Shown here piece after piece: positions 25,280 to 34,355 of a stretch of DNA of 45,068 bases. The DNA is from Mycobacterium intermedium (lineage in GTDB: Bacteria; Actinomycetota; Actinomycetes; Mycobacteriales; Mycobacteriaceae). The DNA is taken from contig NZ_MVHT01000053.1 of assembly GCF_002086275.1 (NCBI RefSeq), positions 1 through 45,068 on the forward strand. The letters are read 5' to 3'. Each line of letters opens with the position of its first letter. The first letter of the stretch is position 1. Both the position numbers and the translations under genes were made by a program. The notes beneath the pieces were generated by a model, which worked only from the letters and a program-made list of their open reading frames with translations, did no database searches and was not told the origin of the DNA.

Positions 25280-26298
25280 TTCTGACCGGCGAGCATCGGC
25301 TTGTCGATCCAGGGCCTGCCCTCGCACTCCAGCGCGGCGATGTCCGCGTCGACCATGATCCGGGCCAGTTCGTCGGTGTGCACCGTGGCGCGCCAGCCGA
25401 GCTTTTCGGCGGCCTTGCTTGCGTCGCCGATCAGCGAATCCACTTCGGTGGGCCGCAGATAGCGCTCGTCGAACTTCACATGCTTCTGCCAGTCGAGCCC
25501 GGCGTGCTCGAAGGCCGTCTGCGCGAACTCCTGCACGGTGTAGCCGCGCCCGGTCGCCAGGACGTAGTCGTCGGGTTCGGGTGCCTGCAGCATCCGCCAC
25601 ATGCCTTCGACGTACTCGGGTGCATATCCCCAGTCGCGCACGGCATCCAGGTTGCCCATGTGTACCTCGGACTCGATGCCGGCCTTGATGCGTGCCACGG
25701 CCCGCGTGATCTTGCGGGTGACGAATGTTTCACCGCGGCGCGGCGATTCATGGTTGAACAGGATGCCGTTGACCGCGAACAGCCCATAGGCTTCGCGGTA
25801 ATTCCTTGTCGCCCAATAGGAGTAGACCTTGGCCGCGCCATAGGGCGAACGCGGGTAGAACGGAGTCAGTTCGTTCTGTGGCGGCGGCGATGCGCCGAAC
25901 ATCTCCGACGAGGACGCCTGATAGAACCGGCACTGGACGCGGGACAGCCGGACGGCCTCCAGCAGCCGCATCGATCCCATGCCGGTGGTGTCGCCGGTGT
26001 GTACGGGCTCGTCGAAGCTCACGCGCACGTGTGACTGGGCCGCGAGGTTGTACACCTCGTGGGGCTCGATGGTGCTCAGCAACGTCACCAGTCGGGTTCC
26101 GTCGATCAGGTCGCCGTAGTGCAGAAACAGCCGGGCGTCCGGTTGGTGCGGGTCGACGTAGAGGTGATCGATGCGGGAGGTGTTGAAAGTCGAGGCACGG
26201 CGGATGAGACCGTGGACCTCATATCCCTTGCTCAGCAGCAGTTCGGCGAGGTACGAACCGTCCTGCCCGGTGATCCCGGTTATGAGCGCTCGCTTCAC
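25276..26298 (-). CDS. gmd: GDP-mannose 4,6-dehydratase (GmdA-like)
   Basis: A 340-residue extended SDR enzyme that converts GDP-D-mannose to GDP-4-keto-6-deoxy-D-mannose. Seen: the NADP-binding motif ALITGITGQDGSYLAELLL at the very N-terminus, NLAAQSHVRVSFDEP, the SSSEMFG active-site strand with catalytic Ser/Glu, and YGAAKVYSYW with the catalytic Tyr and Lys. GTG 26298 (protein VKRALITG) is chosen over GTG 26313 because it starts directly at the Rossmann strand, is preceded by GGA at suitable spacing, and gives the 340-residue length of M. tuberculosis GmdA (Rv1511). It is the first gene of the gmd-fcl-fkbM operon. Its product could also feed the DegT aminotransferase at 17291-18541. The 246 bases upstream show no motif I can name. 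Confidence 0.95.
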   Translation of the reverse strand: MKRALITGITGQDGSYLAELLLSKGYEVHGLIRRASTFNTSRIDHLYVDPHQPDARLFLHYGDLIDGTRLVTLLSTIEPHEVYNLAAQSHVRVSFDEPVHTGDTTGMGSMRLLEAVRLSRVQCRFYQASSSEMFGASPPPQNELTPFYPRSPYGAAKVYSYWATRNYREAYGLFAVNGILFNHESPRRGETFVTRKITRAVARIKAGIESEVHMGNLDAVRDWGYAPEYVEGMWRMLQAPEPDDYVLATGRGYTVQEFAQTAFEHAGLDWQKHVKFDERYLRPTEVDSLIGDASKAAEKLGWRATVHTDELARIMVDADIAALECEGRPWIDKPMLAGQK

Positions 26299-26544
26299 TG
26301 GATTCCGTCTCACTCTTCGTTGTGTCGTTGGTTGTGGCTAGAACCACGGGGCACCGCCGTCGCTTCATAGTAGATGCAGGCCACCACTTGCCGTTCGGCA
26401 ACGGCGCGGGTCGGAAAGCGGTTCCAATCTGGGAAGGCCGAGTTTGGACGCGCATGCTCCTGCCACCGTTTCGCGCAAGAACCGGGGAGGAGAATCCAAA
26501 CACCATCATTTGGCCGAAACCACACATTTCGGGCAGCGGGGAGA

Positions 26545-28074
26545 CTACTCCGGTCGTTTTGGCGAGAACTCCATCTCGAATTGCGGTGTAGATGGGACGC
26601 GGACAACCGTATCCCCGTGCTCCTTCCCGGCATCCTCATGCCCACTGCTACTCGATAGCACCGGTCGGCGCGCATAGGAGGCGACAATCGCCGCGCATGT
26701 GACCAGCCAGAAGAGAGGTGCAAGGAATACCGTGGTGACAGCTAGGGCGACGACGCCCCACACGGCCCCAGTTGGTCCCATTATCTGCACGTGCGTCGGC
26801 GGGCCGGGTAGCGCGATCGGGGCGATACTTACGACGGCGGCCAAAGTTACGCAAATACCAACCACACGACGGCGTCCGCCGACAATCTCCGGCCGATCAA
26901 AAATTCCCATCCCCGGCGGCCCAGCGGGATCCCGGACCACCAGGGCAGCCACCGGCAACACGAATACCAAGTAATAGGCGTAACTCACAGCGAGAAAGAG
27001 GGAAGCCGTGGCCAGCAGCACTATACCCGCCATGACAGGCGGAATTCGCCGCCCAAGAGCAAGAATAGACACGACGACGAGCACCAGGACGATGTACCCG
27101 ATCAATGATCGCGGACCAGCCAGAAAACCATCCGGTATGCTGCCCCCCGTTTGACGGGCCTTGATTCCGTCAGGAATCATAAACAGCCCCTTGGCGAAGG
27201 ACACGTTTCCGCTACTCACGCTACCGCGGAACGTGCCGTAGCCGAGGATGTTGTGGATTGACTGCGGGATCGTGTGCGGAAAGTCCCGCGGCCACAGCGC
27301 ATACGCGGCGAGATTAGTAACCACCCCCCCAGCCAACGTGATGGCTCCCATTCGCCACTGCCGGGCCGCCAGCAATACCACGCCAATTACGGCGAACTGG
27401 GGTTTCACCAAGGCGGCCAGGACGACCATAACCGCGACCAGACCCCAGCGGCGCCAGCACAGCGCCACCAAGAAAACCAGCGCGATCGGCACCACAAACC
27501 CCACAGAGTTGCCTCGATCGATCGTCATCCAAGCGGGAATGGCCGCGAAGCCACATGCCACGAATACCATTGCGCGCTCCAACCCGCGTGCGCTCCGCAT
27601 CGCCCACATTGCGGGGGAGAGAACCGAGATCGTCAATAGGAGCTGGTAACCCAACAAACCGACTCGCGGCGCGCCCAGCCAGCTGCCCAGAATCCCAAAA
27701 ACCATCTGCGGCAACATTCCTGCCGCCGTGTAATTATTGAAAACTGGCCTGAAGTCCGGGGGGTAGTACAAGGGGTAAAGATCCCAGGGGTTCGGCCGCA
27801 TCCCAACACTTATTGGTAATGCGTAGTCGCTGAAGCAGTGGCGTCCGACCTTAGTGCCCCAGTCGGCCATGCAATCATGCGGCTCAGATATAAGAGAGGA
27901 CAACACGTCGACCGAATAATATTGGGTAAGAACATATCCCGTGACCGCGGAGATCGTCGACGCAAGCAAGACACCGCCGATTAAGAGGCTACGCTCAGAT
28001 TGGCCGATGACTGCCGCAAACCATCCCTTGACCACCGATGTTGTACCACCTAGCGCATCTATAGGCCGTTTCAC
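26545..28074 (-). CDS. GT-C (GT87/DUF2029-like) polytopic glycosyltransferase
   Basis: A 509-residue membrane protein with roughly ten to twelve hydrophobic segments. A first helix SLLIGGVLLASTISAVTGYV is followed by an extracytoplasmic loop with acidic residues (SEPHDCMADWG) and NPWDLYPLYYPPDFRPVFN, then alternating helices such as WGLVAVMVVLAALVKPQFAV. The helix-loop pattern with KPQF is characteristic of polyprenyl-phosphate-mannose-dependent mannosyltransferases of the PimE/GT87 type. GTG 28074 is selected because a strong GGAGG lies five bases upstream; ATG 28104 would add ten residues. Such enzymes act on the outer face of the cytoplasmic membrane with a lipid-linked sugar. No M. tuberculosis orthologue is certain. 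It probably extends LOS or a related glycolipid after export. Confidence 0.75.
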   Translation of the reverse strand: MKRPIDALGGTTSVVKGWFAAVIGQSERSLLIGGVLLASTISAVTGYVLTQYYSVDVLSSLISEPHDCMADWGTKVGRHCFSDYALPISVGMRPNPWDLYPLYYPPDFRPVFNNYTAAGMLPQMVFGILGSWLGAPRVGLLGYQLLLTISVLSPAMWAMRSARGLERAMVFVACGFAAIPAWMTIDRGNSVGFVVPIALVFLVALCWRRWGLVAVMVVLAALVKPQFAVIGVVLLAARQWRMGAITLAGGVVTNLAAYALWPRDFPHTIPQSIHNILGYGTFRGSVSSGNVSFAKGLFMIPDGIKARQTGGSIPDGFLAGPRSLIGYIVLVLVVVSILALGRRIPPVMAGIVLLATASLFLAVSYAYYLVFVLPVAALVVRDPAGPPGMGIFDRPEIVGGRRRVVGICVTLAAVVSIAPIALPGPPTHVQIMGPTGAVWGVVALAVTTVFLAPLFWLVTCAAIVASYARRPVLSSSSGHEDAGKEHGDTVVRVPSTPQFEMEFSPKRPE

Positions 28075-28391
28075 TCCATCCTCCCCCCGGTCTGAACAAG
28101 GCATCGCCTGGTGAAACCCTGTACCCTTCCCGCCACAGAATGTTCGAATAGCCCGGCCGTTGCGGAAGAGAACTCAACGGCCGTTGCAGATCGGCCCCGA
28201 ATGGCCGCGCTCACGATCGTTCCCTATCGACGCTTGGAATCGGACATCGTGACCGCGCAACGACTGGGCTGCGGAACGTGTGTTTGTCGTCTCGTCCGGA
28301 TGCCAGCGACTGCCTTGAGTCCATTATGCGAGAACTCAGGACGAGCTTGAGATGGACGACAGCCGAGATCAACATAGGTCGACAGCGAGTC
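28075..28391. other. Non-coding gap between two minus-strand glycosyltransferase genes
   Basis: 317 bases without a credible gene. The sequence CGGCCGTTGC occurs twice (near 28155 and 28179), the second copy within a perfect 12-base palindrome CAACGGCCGTTG at 28175-28186. The gap holds the promoter region of the GT-C gene, but no clear -10/-35 pair was recognised. Confidence 0.4.
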
Positions 28392-29297
28392 CTAGCTTTT
28401 CTCGCTGATCCGAACGCAATTATTCTCTTTGCCGGACCCGCGCTGCCGGCCGTCGGTGGCCACCCGGCTCCGCATTCGTCGACCGAGCCAGAAATACACC
28501 GAGCGCCTGGCGACGGCCGTCGCCCGTGCTCGCATGTTTCCGACCAGCAACTGCCGCGGGCTGATCAGATCACTGTGCGCAGCGGCGAACTCACGCCTGA
28601 AGCCGATGGCTTGGTCGGCCTGCGCGCGCACCAATTGCACACTCCACTGAGAATCGCTGACGCGGAAAGCGGCAAGCGAACGAGGCACTGCCACCAGGTT
28701 TCCGCGCAACAGCACCGCACAGTATGTCGCTTGGTCGATCAGGTAGGGGAAGCGGCTGTCCCAACCACCCGCGTCGACCAACGCCGCGCGCCTGAACAGC
28801 ACCGACGCCGGCTCACCGTAGATGTTCGTGCCCGCCAAGATGGTCCGGCGGATGGCTACGGCGCCGCTGACCTCGCCACTCAGTCGACCTAAACCGCGAT
28901 TGCGGAACACCGGGGCTCCCGCGGCGTCTACGACGTCCCTTTGACTCGCAGCCATCACCGCCGACGGGTGGGTTTCCAATGCCGCCAGCTGCTCTGCCAA
29001 GCTGTCCGGAAAAAGCAGATCATCGCCGCAGACGAGCTTAATGAACTCGCCGGTAGCGAGGTTGGTAACCGCGTTGAAGTTCGCCGGCGCTCCGCCGCCG
29101 GAAGGCAGGCGACTCAGGCGAACCCGCGGGTCGGAGGTGAATTGCTGAAGTGCCTCCCAAGTGCCGTCCGTGGAGCTGTGATCGGACACCACCAGTTCAA
29201 AGTCACTGAAGCTTTGCGCCAGAATCGATCGCATGGTGGCGTCGATGAAGTCAACGTTGTTATACGACGGAACGACAACTGAGACCCGTGGCGTCAC
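28392..29297 (-). CDS. GT2-family glycosyltransferase
   Basis: A 301-residue GT-A enzyme: VSVVVPSYNNVDFIDATMRS, FELVVSDHSSTDGTWEAL, and KLVCGDDLLFPDSLAEQL with the acidic metal-binding site. Its C-terminal third is basic and shows no clear membrane helix. The GTG start at 29297 overlaps the TGA of the gtrA-like gene (GTGA), so it is the third gene of the operon gtrB-gtrA-GT2. It may hand a sugar onto the same acceptor as the GtrB system, or act independently on a cytoplasmic LOS intermediate. It is not a close copy of any other GT2 enzyme in the window. Confidence 0.85.
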   Translation of the reverse strand: MTPRVSVVVPSYNNVDFIDATMRSILAQSFSDFELVVSDHSSTDGTWEALQQFTSDPRVRLSRLPSGGGAPANFNAVTNLATGEFIKLVCGDDLLFPDSLAEQLAALETHPSAVMAASQRDVVDAAGAPVFRNRGLGRLSGEVSGAVAIRRTILAGTNIYGEPASVLFRRAALVDAGGWDSRFPYLIDQATYCAVLLRGNLVAVPRSLAAFRVSDSQWSVQLVRAQADQAIGFRREFAAAHSDLISPRQLLVGNMRARATAVARRSVYFWLGRRMRSRVATDGRQRGSGKENNCVRISEKS

Positions 29298-29806
29298 AGC
29301 GGGGCCTCTTCAGAGTCAGCCGGTTCCACTTCGGCAGGACTGCGCCGGAATGAAAATCCTCGGTGAGCGAACCAGCTGTACACCACCGTCACCCCCGCGA
29401 TAGCAAACTGCGATGGCAAAACGGGCCAGCGCAACACTTCCACCAACAGCGGCAGCATCGGTACGTTAAATGCCAAAACGGATAAGTTGACTATTTCGAA
29501 TCTCGCCAAGTCACGCAATACGTGCCCGGTCACAATAAACACAAATTTTCGGTACAGGATAAAAGCGGACAGCACTGCCGCAACATGCGCACCGAGCAAT
29601 GCGCCCATGTAACCCATGACTCCGCGCGGAAGAAGCCACAGAAACAACGTGAACCAAAGGCCACCGATTGCGGTGTTCATACCACCGACGATCAGGAAGG
29701 CGACCCGCTGATCCCGGGTCAACCGAAACAGCGGACCCGGAACACCGCTCATCCCCGCGGGGGGATGGATGCGCTCGTCGTCGCCCGCAAACGCGTCCAG
29801 CGTCAT
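29294..29806 (-). CDS. GtrA-like membrane protein (putative lipid-linked sugar flippase)
   Basis: A 170-residue protein with four hydrophobic segments, the usual GtrA layout: FLIVGGMNTAIGGLWFTLFL, MGALLGAHVAAVLSAFILYR, FEIVNLSVLAFNVPMLPLLV and FAIAGVTVVYSWFAHRGFSF. The FxxVGxxNTxxG start of helix 1 and the ending W/F-x-x-x-R-x-F-x-F are family signatures. Basic and acidic tails flank the core. ATG 29806 is preferred over TTG 29812. It lies 12 bases after the stop of the gtrB-like gene and overlaps the next GT2 gene. GtrA proteins are thought to move polyprenyl-phosphate-linked sugars across the membrane for outward-facing glycosyltransferases. Confidence 0.88.
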   Translation of the reverse strand: MTLDAFAGDDERIHPPAGMSGVPGPLFRLTRDQRVAFLIVGGMNTAIGGLWFTLFLWLLPRGVMGYMGALLGAHVAAVLSAFILYRKFVFIVTGHVLRDLARFEIVNLSVLAFNVPMLPLLVEVLRWPVLPSQFAIAGVTVVYSWFAHRGFSFRRSPAEVEPADSEEAPL

Positions 29807-29818
29807 AGGCAAGCCCGG

Positions 29819-30829
29819 CTAGAGCGACTGCACGGGCGTGTGCGCCCCGTACATCGCACTCGCTTGGTCCGCGGCTGCCACCGACCCGTCGACGCCGCCC
29901 ACCATGTCGCGAATCAAGAACAACGGCCGGCCCTTGCTCTGGTCGTACATTCGGCCCAGATACGCGCCGATGATGCCGAGCATAAGGAATTGTGTACCGG
30001 TAAGCAGCCCAATCGCGGCCATCAACGAGCTCCAGCCGGGAACGGTATGCCCCTGCAGCGCGCCGACGATCGAGTTGATGGCAGCAGCGAAACCGATGAA
30101 TGCCATCACCCAGCCCAGGATCACCGATAACTTCAGCGGGACCATCGAGAACGCGGTGATGGCATCCACTGCAAAGCGCAGCATCTTGGTGAAGGGATAC
30201 TTACTCTCTCCCGCCGCCCTGGGATCACGGTCGTAGACCAGCGGCACTTGCTTACCACCGATCCAGGACACTAGGCCGCGGACAAATCGGTGGCGCTCGG
30301 GCATAGAGATCAGCAGATCCAGCACACGACGTGTGATCAGACGGAAATCGCCTGTGTCATGGGGGATATCAACTTCAGTCATGCGGCCTATCATGCGATA
30401 GAACACCGAAGCGCTGGCCCGCTTGAAGAGGCCCTCCCCTTCACGGCGACGGCGCTGGCCGTAGACCACGTCGGCGCCCTCGTCCATCAACGCCATCATG
30501 TCGGGCAGCAGTTCCGGTGGGTCCTGAAGGTCTGCGTCAATGATCAGCACCCGTTCGCCGCGGCACACACTAAGCCCAGCCGTCAGCGCAAGCTGATGCC
30601 CGTGATTACGCATCAAACGCACGCCAACCACACGCGGATCCTCCACCGCAGCCTTTTCGATGATCTCCCAGGTGCGATCGCGCGAACCATCATCGACCAG
30701 GACAATCTCGCTGGTGGTTCCGAGCTCTTCTAGAACCCCGCGTACTCGGCTCAGGAACAGCGGCAGCACTTCCTCCTCATCAAAACAAGGTGCCACCACT
30801 GAGACTGCAGGGCGACTCAGCACAGTCAT
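29819..30829 (-). CDS. GtrB-like polyprenyl-phosphate glycosyltransferase
   Basis: A 336-residue GT2 enzyme of the DPM1/GtrB group. The catalytic domain has VSVVAPCFDEEEVLPLFLSR, IVLVDDGSRDRTWEIIE, RNHGHQLALTAGLS and the signature DADLQDPPELLPDM; a loop RREGEGLFKRASASVFYR follows. Two C-terminal membrane helices (about 235-255 and 272-295) anchor it. It makes polyprenyl-phosphate-sugar on the cytoplasmic side. The adjacent gtrA-like gene, 12 bases downstream, would flip the product, and the two GT-C proteins in this window are candidate acceptor-side transferases. It starts at ATG 30829 and is the first gene of its operon. M. tuberculosis has a comparable glycosyltransferase (Rv1500) in the corresponding region. 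Confidence 0.9.
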   Translation of the reverse strand: MTVLSRPAVSVVAPCFDEEEVLPLFLSRVRGVLEELGTTSEIVLVDDGSRDRTWEIIEKAAVEDPRVVGVRLMRNHGHQLALTAGLSVCRGERVLIIDADLQDPPELLPDMMALMDEGADVVYGQRRRREGEGLFKRASASVFYRMIGRMTEVDIPHDTGDFRLITRRVLDLLISMPERHRFVRGLVSWIGGKQVPLVYDRDPRAAGESKYPFTKMLRFAVDAITAFSMVPLKLSVILGWVMAFIGFAAAINSIVGALQGHTVPGWSSLMAAIGLLTGTQFLMLGIIGAYLGRMYDQSKGRPLFLIRDMVGGVDGSVAAADQASAMYGAHTPVQSL

Positions 30830-31412
30830 GTTTTCAATCTAAATCCCGGCTCCGCTTAGCGCGGGCCTTTGGCAGCTATTGCTATGTGATTTTCTTTAGT
30901 GAGACCTGGCTGCCACGCCCTGTCTGTGTACCACCTGCCCCTCTGAGCAGGCAAGATAGTGACCGATGACTCTGGGCCCCGCCGCCGCGCGCGGGCGCCG
31001 GATCTAGAACCTATTAGCACGGCAGTACCACTCGGACCGCACCTAGGCCGTTCGTTGGACACACTGTTCAGCGGCATCGTGCCTCAGGTTGGGGCCTACC
31101 GACCACGAACTGGATGCAGGACCGCCTTCAGCGCCCACAACCCGTCCGACGTATTGTCCGGTTGCGCATTCCGGGACGCCACCTTCCCGCCCTGCCACAG
31201 GGCCACATCGGGTCGACACTTCGCCGTCCCATTTTGGCCGTCATGGTGCTTGAGAGCTAAGCCGCCACACCCACGACCCTCGTCCGCAACCGGTACGACG
31301 TACTCTCTAGCTTTAGCGGGCGGTGAGGCGGTCCTCGCCTGCCGTGAGTGTTGTTGCTTGCCGGTCGAGTGGTCGTTGTGCCGCCAACCCAGCGACAAGC
31401 CAAGGGAGTCCG
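30830..31412. other. Non-coding divergent region between gtrB-like and tylF-like genes
   Basis: 583 bases with no credible gene; open frames here have no recognisable domain, and the longest on the plus strand runs into the tylF-like gene in another frame. A weak hairpin (CCTGC/GCAGG) lies around 30936-30953. Promoters of both flanking genes must be here but no convincing consensus was found. Confidence 0.4.
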
Positions 31413-32159
31413 ATGCGAAGCTTTGTGCAAAATCTGCCCCACCCTATAGCAAATACCCTATTCATGATGCGGCGGCTGCGAAGCAGCTTCTACGAGGACG
31501 GGCTTTTCACAACTACCAACGCCGATTTCCGCAAGACGGAACAATTTAAGCGAGTCTATGCGGCCGCTAAGGCGACGGGATCGTTTGGCAGATGGGGCGT
31601 CCGTTGGCGCATCCACGTCCTCTGTTGGGCCGCAAACCACGCTCTTGCACTCGATGGTGATTTCGTTGAATGCGGTGTCGACCGCGGAGGCACGGCGATG
31701 GCAGTCATAACACACACGGACTTTGGGCAATCGGGGAAACGCTTTTGGCTGCTAGACACATTCAAAGGTTTCGACGAATCGCAACTTACCCCAGAGGAAA
31801 AGGCTCACGCCGGTTACATGGACTATTCCGACTGCTTTGAACGGGTAAAAAGCAACTTTGCCGGAATGGATTTTGTTAACTTGGTCAGAGGCCCCGTACC
31901 AGACACACTTCCACAGGTCACCAGCGACAAGATCGCTTATTTGCATCTCGACATGAACTGCACCGCACCAGAAATCGCGGCCCTTGAGCATTTCTGGCCA
32001 AAGATAGTTCCCTTCGGGATCGTGATCATGGACGACTACGGATGGCCGCGCCATTATCAGCAGAAGATCGGTTACGACCACTTTGCGGAAGAACGGGGGT
32101 TGCAAATTCTCCGGCTGGCAACGGGTGGACAGGCGCTGCTTATCAAGCCACCTGCCTGA
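31413..32159 (+). CDS. TylF/MycF-type sugar O-methyltransferase
   Basis: A 248-residue enzyme of the TylF family, which O-methylates deoxysugars of macrolides and glycolipids in a metal- and SAM-dependent way. Seen: DFVECGVDRGGTAMAVI (SAM site), FWLLDTFKGFDESQLTPEE, AYLHLDMNCTAPEIAALEHF with the metal-binding acidic residue, and PFGIVIMDDYGWPRH with the second Asp pair. ATG 31413 is well supported by AAGGGAG four bases upstream. Base composition is clearly unlike the neighbours: two sampled 60-base stretches (31501-31560 and 31741-31800) each have 28 G+C, about 47 per cent, against well above 60 per cent in the core LOS genes. This suggests recent acquisition. It stands alone between two large non-coding gaps. 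Confidence 0.88.
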   Translation: MRSFVQNLPHPIANTLFMMRRLRSSFYEDGLFTTTNADFRKTEQFKRVYAAAKATGSFGRWGVRWRIHVLCWAANHALALDGDFVECGVDRGGTAMAVITHTDFGQSGKRFWLLDTFKGFDESQLTPEEKAHAGYMDYSDCFERVKSNFAGMDFVNLVRGPVPDTLPQVTSDKIAYLHLDMNCTAPEIAALEHFWPKIVPFGIVIMDDYGWPRHYQQKIGYDHFAEERGLQILRLATGGQALLIKPPA

Positions 32160-32850
32160 TTACCGACTGCCCCGGGATCGTCATCCCTATGCAGACAGCG
32201 CCTATTGCCGGCGGCTGGGCCCCACCCGCGCGGGTTTACTGGGTCTGATCATCGGTCAGGTCGCCGGTCCCCAGAGACTCTGCCACGAAATTGGCCCCAG
32301 GTGGCGACCATCGGCGACTGTATCCAGGACTCCTCGGGATCCGACTGCCGGTCACTGGAGGAAGCCGACCTGCGCGTGCGTCAACGGTAACCGGAGATTG
32401 ACCAGCTGTCGGCAAGTGGCTTCTAGGAGCGGTCGCAACAACTTCTGTAAGTTTTGAAGGTTGCGTTGTCATCGTCACGTCGCGTCGGAAAGAGGCCAGG
32501 GCGCCGTCCGCAGTCGGCCAAGCGTCAACGGTTTCATGGATTGTGGGCTCGGGGCAGATCCGTCTCGGCGGCCACCGACCCGGCCGGGAGCCAGACCCCG
32601 AACCAGCGCCCCCGGCATGCTAGCCCGAGCGGTGATCGCGGTCCTCGCGCTATACCTCGCGGACGTCATTAGTTGCGCACCCGCTGCACTGGGCGTTCCT
32701 CATGGCACGGCGGCGCCGCGTCCTGGTCGTCGTCGAAGCCGCCTGACTATTTGACGTGTACAAAACATCACCAATCGCCCGGCTCCACAGCGGGTTCTTT
32801 TCTGCGTTTCGTTGTGCGCGGTAACGCGCCGAGTCGTAGGCTCCCCTCTC
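32160..32850. other. Large non-coding gap
   Basis: 691 bases between the tylF-like and GT-C genes. Short open frames occur on both strands, but none has a recognisable domain, a ribosome site or mycobacterial-looking composition. The gap may be decayed coding sequence: a frame around 32300-32390 reads SLEEADLRVRQR before a stop. I could not identify a source. Confidence 0.4.
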
Positions 32851-34293
32851 ATGACCGCAGCCGTAGCATGCACCACCGACCGCGACGAACAACCCTCCAA
32901 CACCGTTGCGCGATGGGCTGGCCTGCTGCTGTTGGCCTTTGCAGGGCCGGTCGTTGTCGTGGTCGTCCATCAAGGCATTGTCTACGATGACCCCTTCATC
33001 CTTATGCGCTACGGGCAGCACCTCGCAGACGGCGCCGGGTGGCGATTCAACCTCGGCGCAGACACCAACAACGCCGTTACATCACCGCTCTACGTGCTCC
33101 TCATCGCTGCGGGGAAGGCGCTGGGCGCTTCACCGATAGCAGCCTCCCTCTTCATATACGTCGCCGCATGGGGACTCGGCGGCATCGCCCTGGCCCGCAT
33201 CCTGGCCAATGACGGCCGCGCCCTGGCGGGATGGATCGCCTGTGGCCTTTACTCAATCGACCCACTGCTCGCCAACGTCCGCGGCATGGAAACCAGCGTC
33301 TACCTAGTCTTGATTCTCGCCGCGATCTGGACCTTCCAGCGGCAACGGTGGATCACAATGGGCTGCCTACTTGCCTTGCTTGCGATCGCACGGTCGGACG
33401 CAATTCTGTTGGCTGCAGCGTTCCTTGTGTGGCTGGTACTTCGGCGCCGGTTCGCCGCAGCCGCATTGGCAGCGACTCCCCTTGGTGCCGGGTACGTGGT
33501 CTGGACCTACGCTCTATGGAAACTGACGGGCACCGCATTTCCCAGCAGCCTGGCCGCGAAGATGGCTCAGCGAGATTCGGGTCAGTGGGGTGGCCAATTC
33601 AGCTACCTGAAGGGCCTTAACCCGTACGCCATCAGCGGATCAGAAGCCCCTCACCCATTGACTGCTCTCATTGTGGCACCTCTGCTGATTGCCGCCATTT
33701 TCGGAACAGTGACCGCTATCCGGCGGCATGAATTCGCGCTGCCAGCGCTCGCCGTCGCCGCAGCCATAGTGCTAGTCGAGTACGGGTTCGTGCTTCGACT
33801 GCCGATGTACTACTGGCACTACGCAGCATTCAACATGTGGGTTGTCGCCGGCGCCGCTTACGGGATCGTCGAAGCAGCCGCACAGCAGCAGCGTCTACGC
33901 ATCGCGGCCGCGCTCCTCACAGCGGTCATCGCTGTTGGATTCATCGCCGGTGTCGACCTCGCCCCCAAGGCGGGGCGCGCCCCCTATCGGCAAGTAGCCG
34001 AGTGGATAGACCGCGACACTAAAGCCCCGCACCCCACGGTCGCCGCATCCGAGTTCGGCACCATCGGCTACTACAGCCGAGCTGATCTGGTTGACTATCT
34101 CGGCCTGTTAGACTCTCACGCCATCCCATCTGTGCGGCATGGTGACTTCACCTGGTGGCTCACTCAACATCCCGCCTACTGGGTCACTGACGGCACATGG
34201 ATCGACGCGGCCGCCACAAAATCAGCCGATTTCACGGACCACTACAGGCCCGCCGCCACCTTCGGCCCGCTGACCATCTATAAGCGTCAGTAG
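32851..34293 (+). CDS. GT-C fold polytopic glycosyltransferase (AftB/ArnT-like)
   Basis: A 480-residue membrane protein. After the first helix (WAGLLLLAFAGPVVVVVVHQ) comes YDDPFILMRYGQHLADGAGW and then NNAVTSPLYVLLIAAG. This DD-x-x-x-x-x-R-Y loop followed by a T/S-P-L/LW motif is the active-site signature of arabinofuranosyl- and mannosyltransferases that use decaprenyl-phosphate sugars. About nine further helices and a soluble C-terminal domain of about 110 residues (from PYRQVAEWIDRDT) follow. ATG 32851 is taken; GTG 32812 would add 13 residues, and neither has a good ribosome site. It likely transfers a sugar on the periplasmic side, possibly one supplied by the GtrA/GtrB pair. Donor and acceptor are unknown. 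Confidence 0.8.
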   Translation: MTAAVACTTDRDEQPSNTVARWAGLLLLAFAGPVVVVVVHQGIVYDDPFILMRYGQHLADGAGWRFNLGADTNNAVTSPLYVLLIAAGKALGASPIAASLFIYVAAWGLGGIALARILANDGRALAGWIACGLYSIDPLLANVRGMETSVYLVLILAAIWTFQRQRWITMGCLLALLAIARSDAILLAAAFLVWLVLRRRFAAAALAATPLGAGYVVWTYALWKLTGTAFPSSLAAKMAQRDSGQWGGQFSYLKGLNPYAISGSEAPHPLTALIVAPLLIAAIFGTVTAIRRHEFALPALAVAAAIVLVEYGFVLRLPMYYWHYAAFNMWVVAGAAYGIVEAAAQQQRLRIAAALLTAVIAVGFIAGVDLAPKAGRAPYRQVAEWIDRDTKAPHPTVAASEFGTIGYYSRADLVDYLGLLDSHAIPSVRHGDFTWWLTQHPAYWVTDGTWIDAAATKSADFTDHYRPAATFGPLTIYKRQ

Positions 34294-34355
34294 CGCACTC
34301 TGCGAGCGAAGTTCCCTCTGTGCGAGGAATTGTCAAACTTGTGGATTCGTGTAGG

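Noticed and set aside
28175..28186. 12-base palindrome CAACGGCCGTTG as an operator
   Set aside because: GC-rich 12-base palindromes arise often by chance in this genome, and the position relative to a promoter is unclear; it is mentioned only in the gap description.
30959..31549. A 196-residue plus-strand open frame before the tylF-like gene
   Set aside because: It runs into the tylF-like gene in another frame, has no domain and is Arg/Pro/Cys-rich; the tylF-like frame has a good ribosome site and clear motifs.
32236..32754. Small open frames in the gap before the GT-C gene
   Set aside because: They overlap one another on both strands, lack ribosome sites and show no family resemblance.
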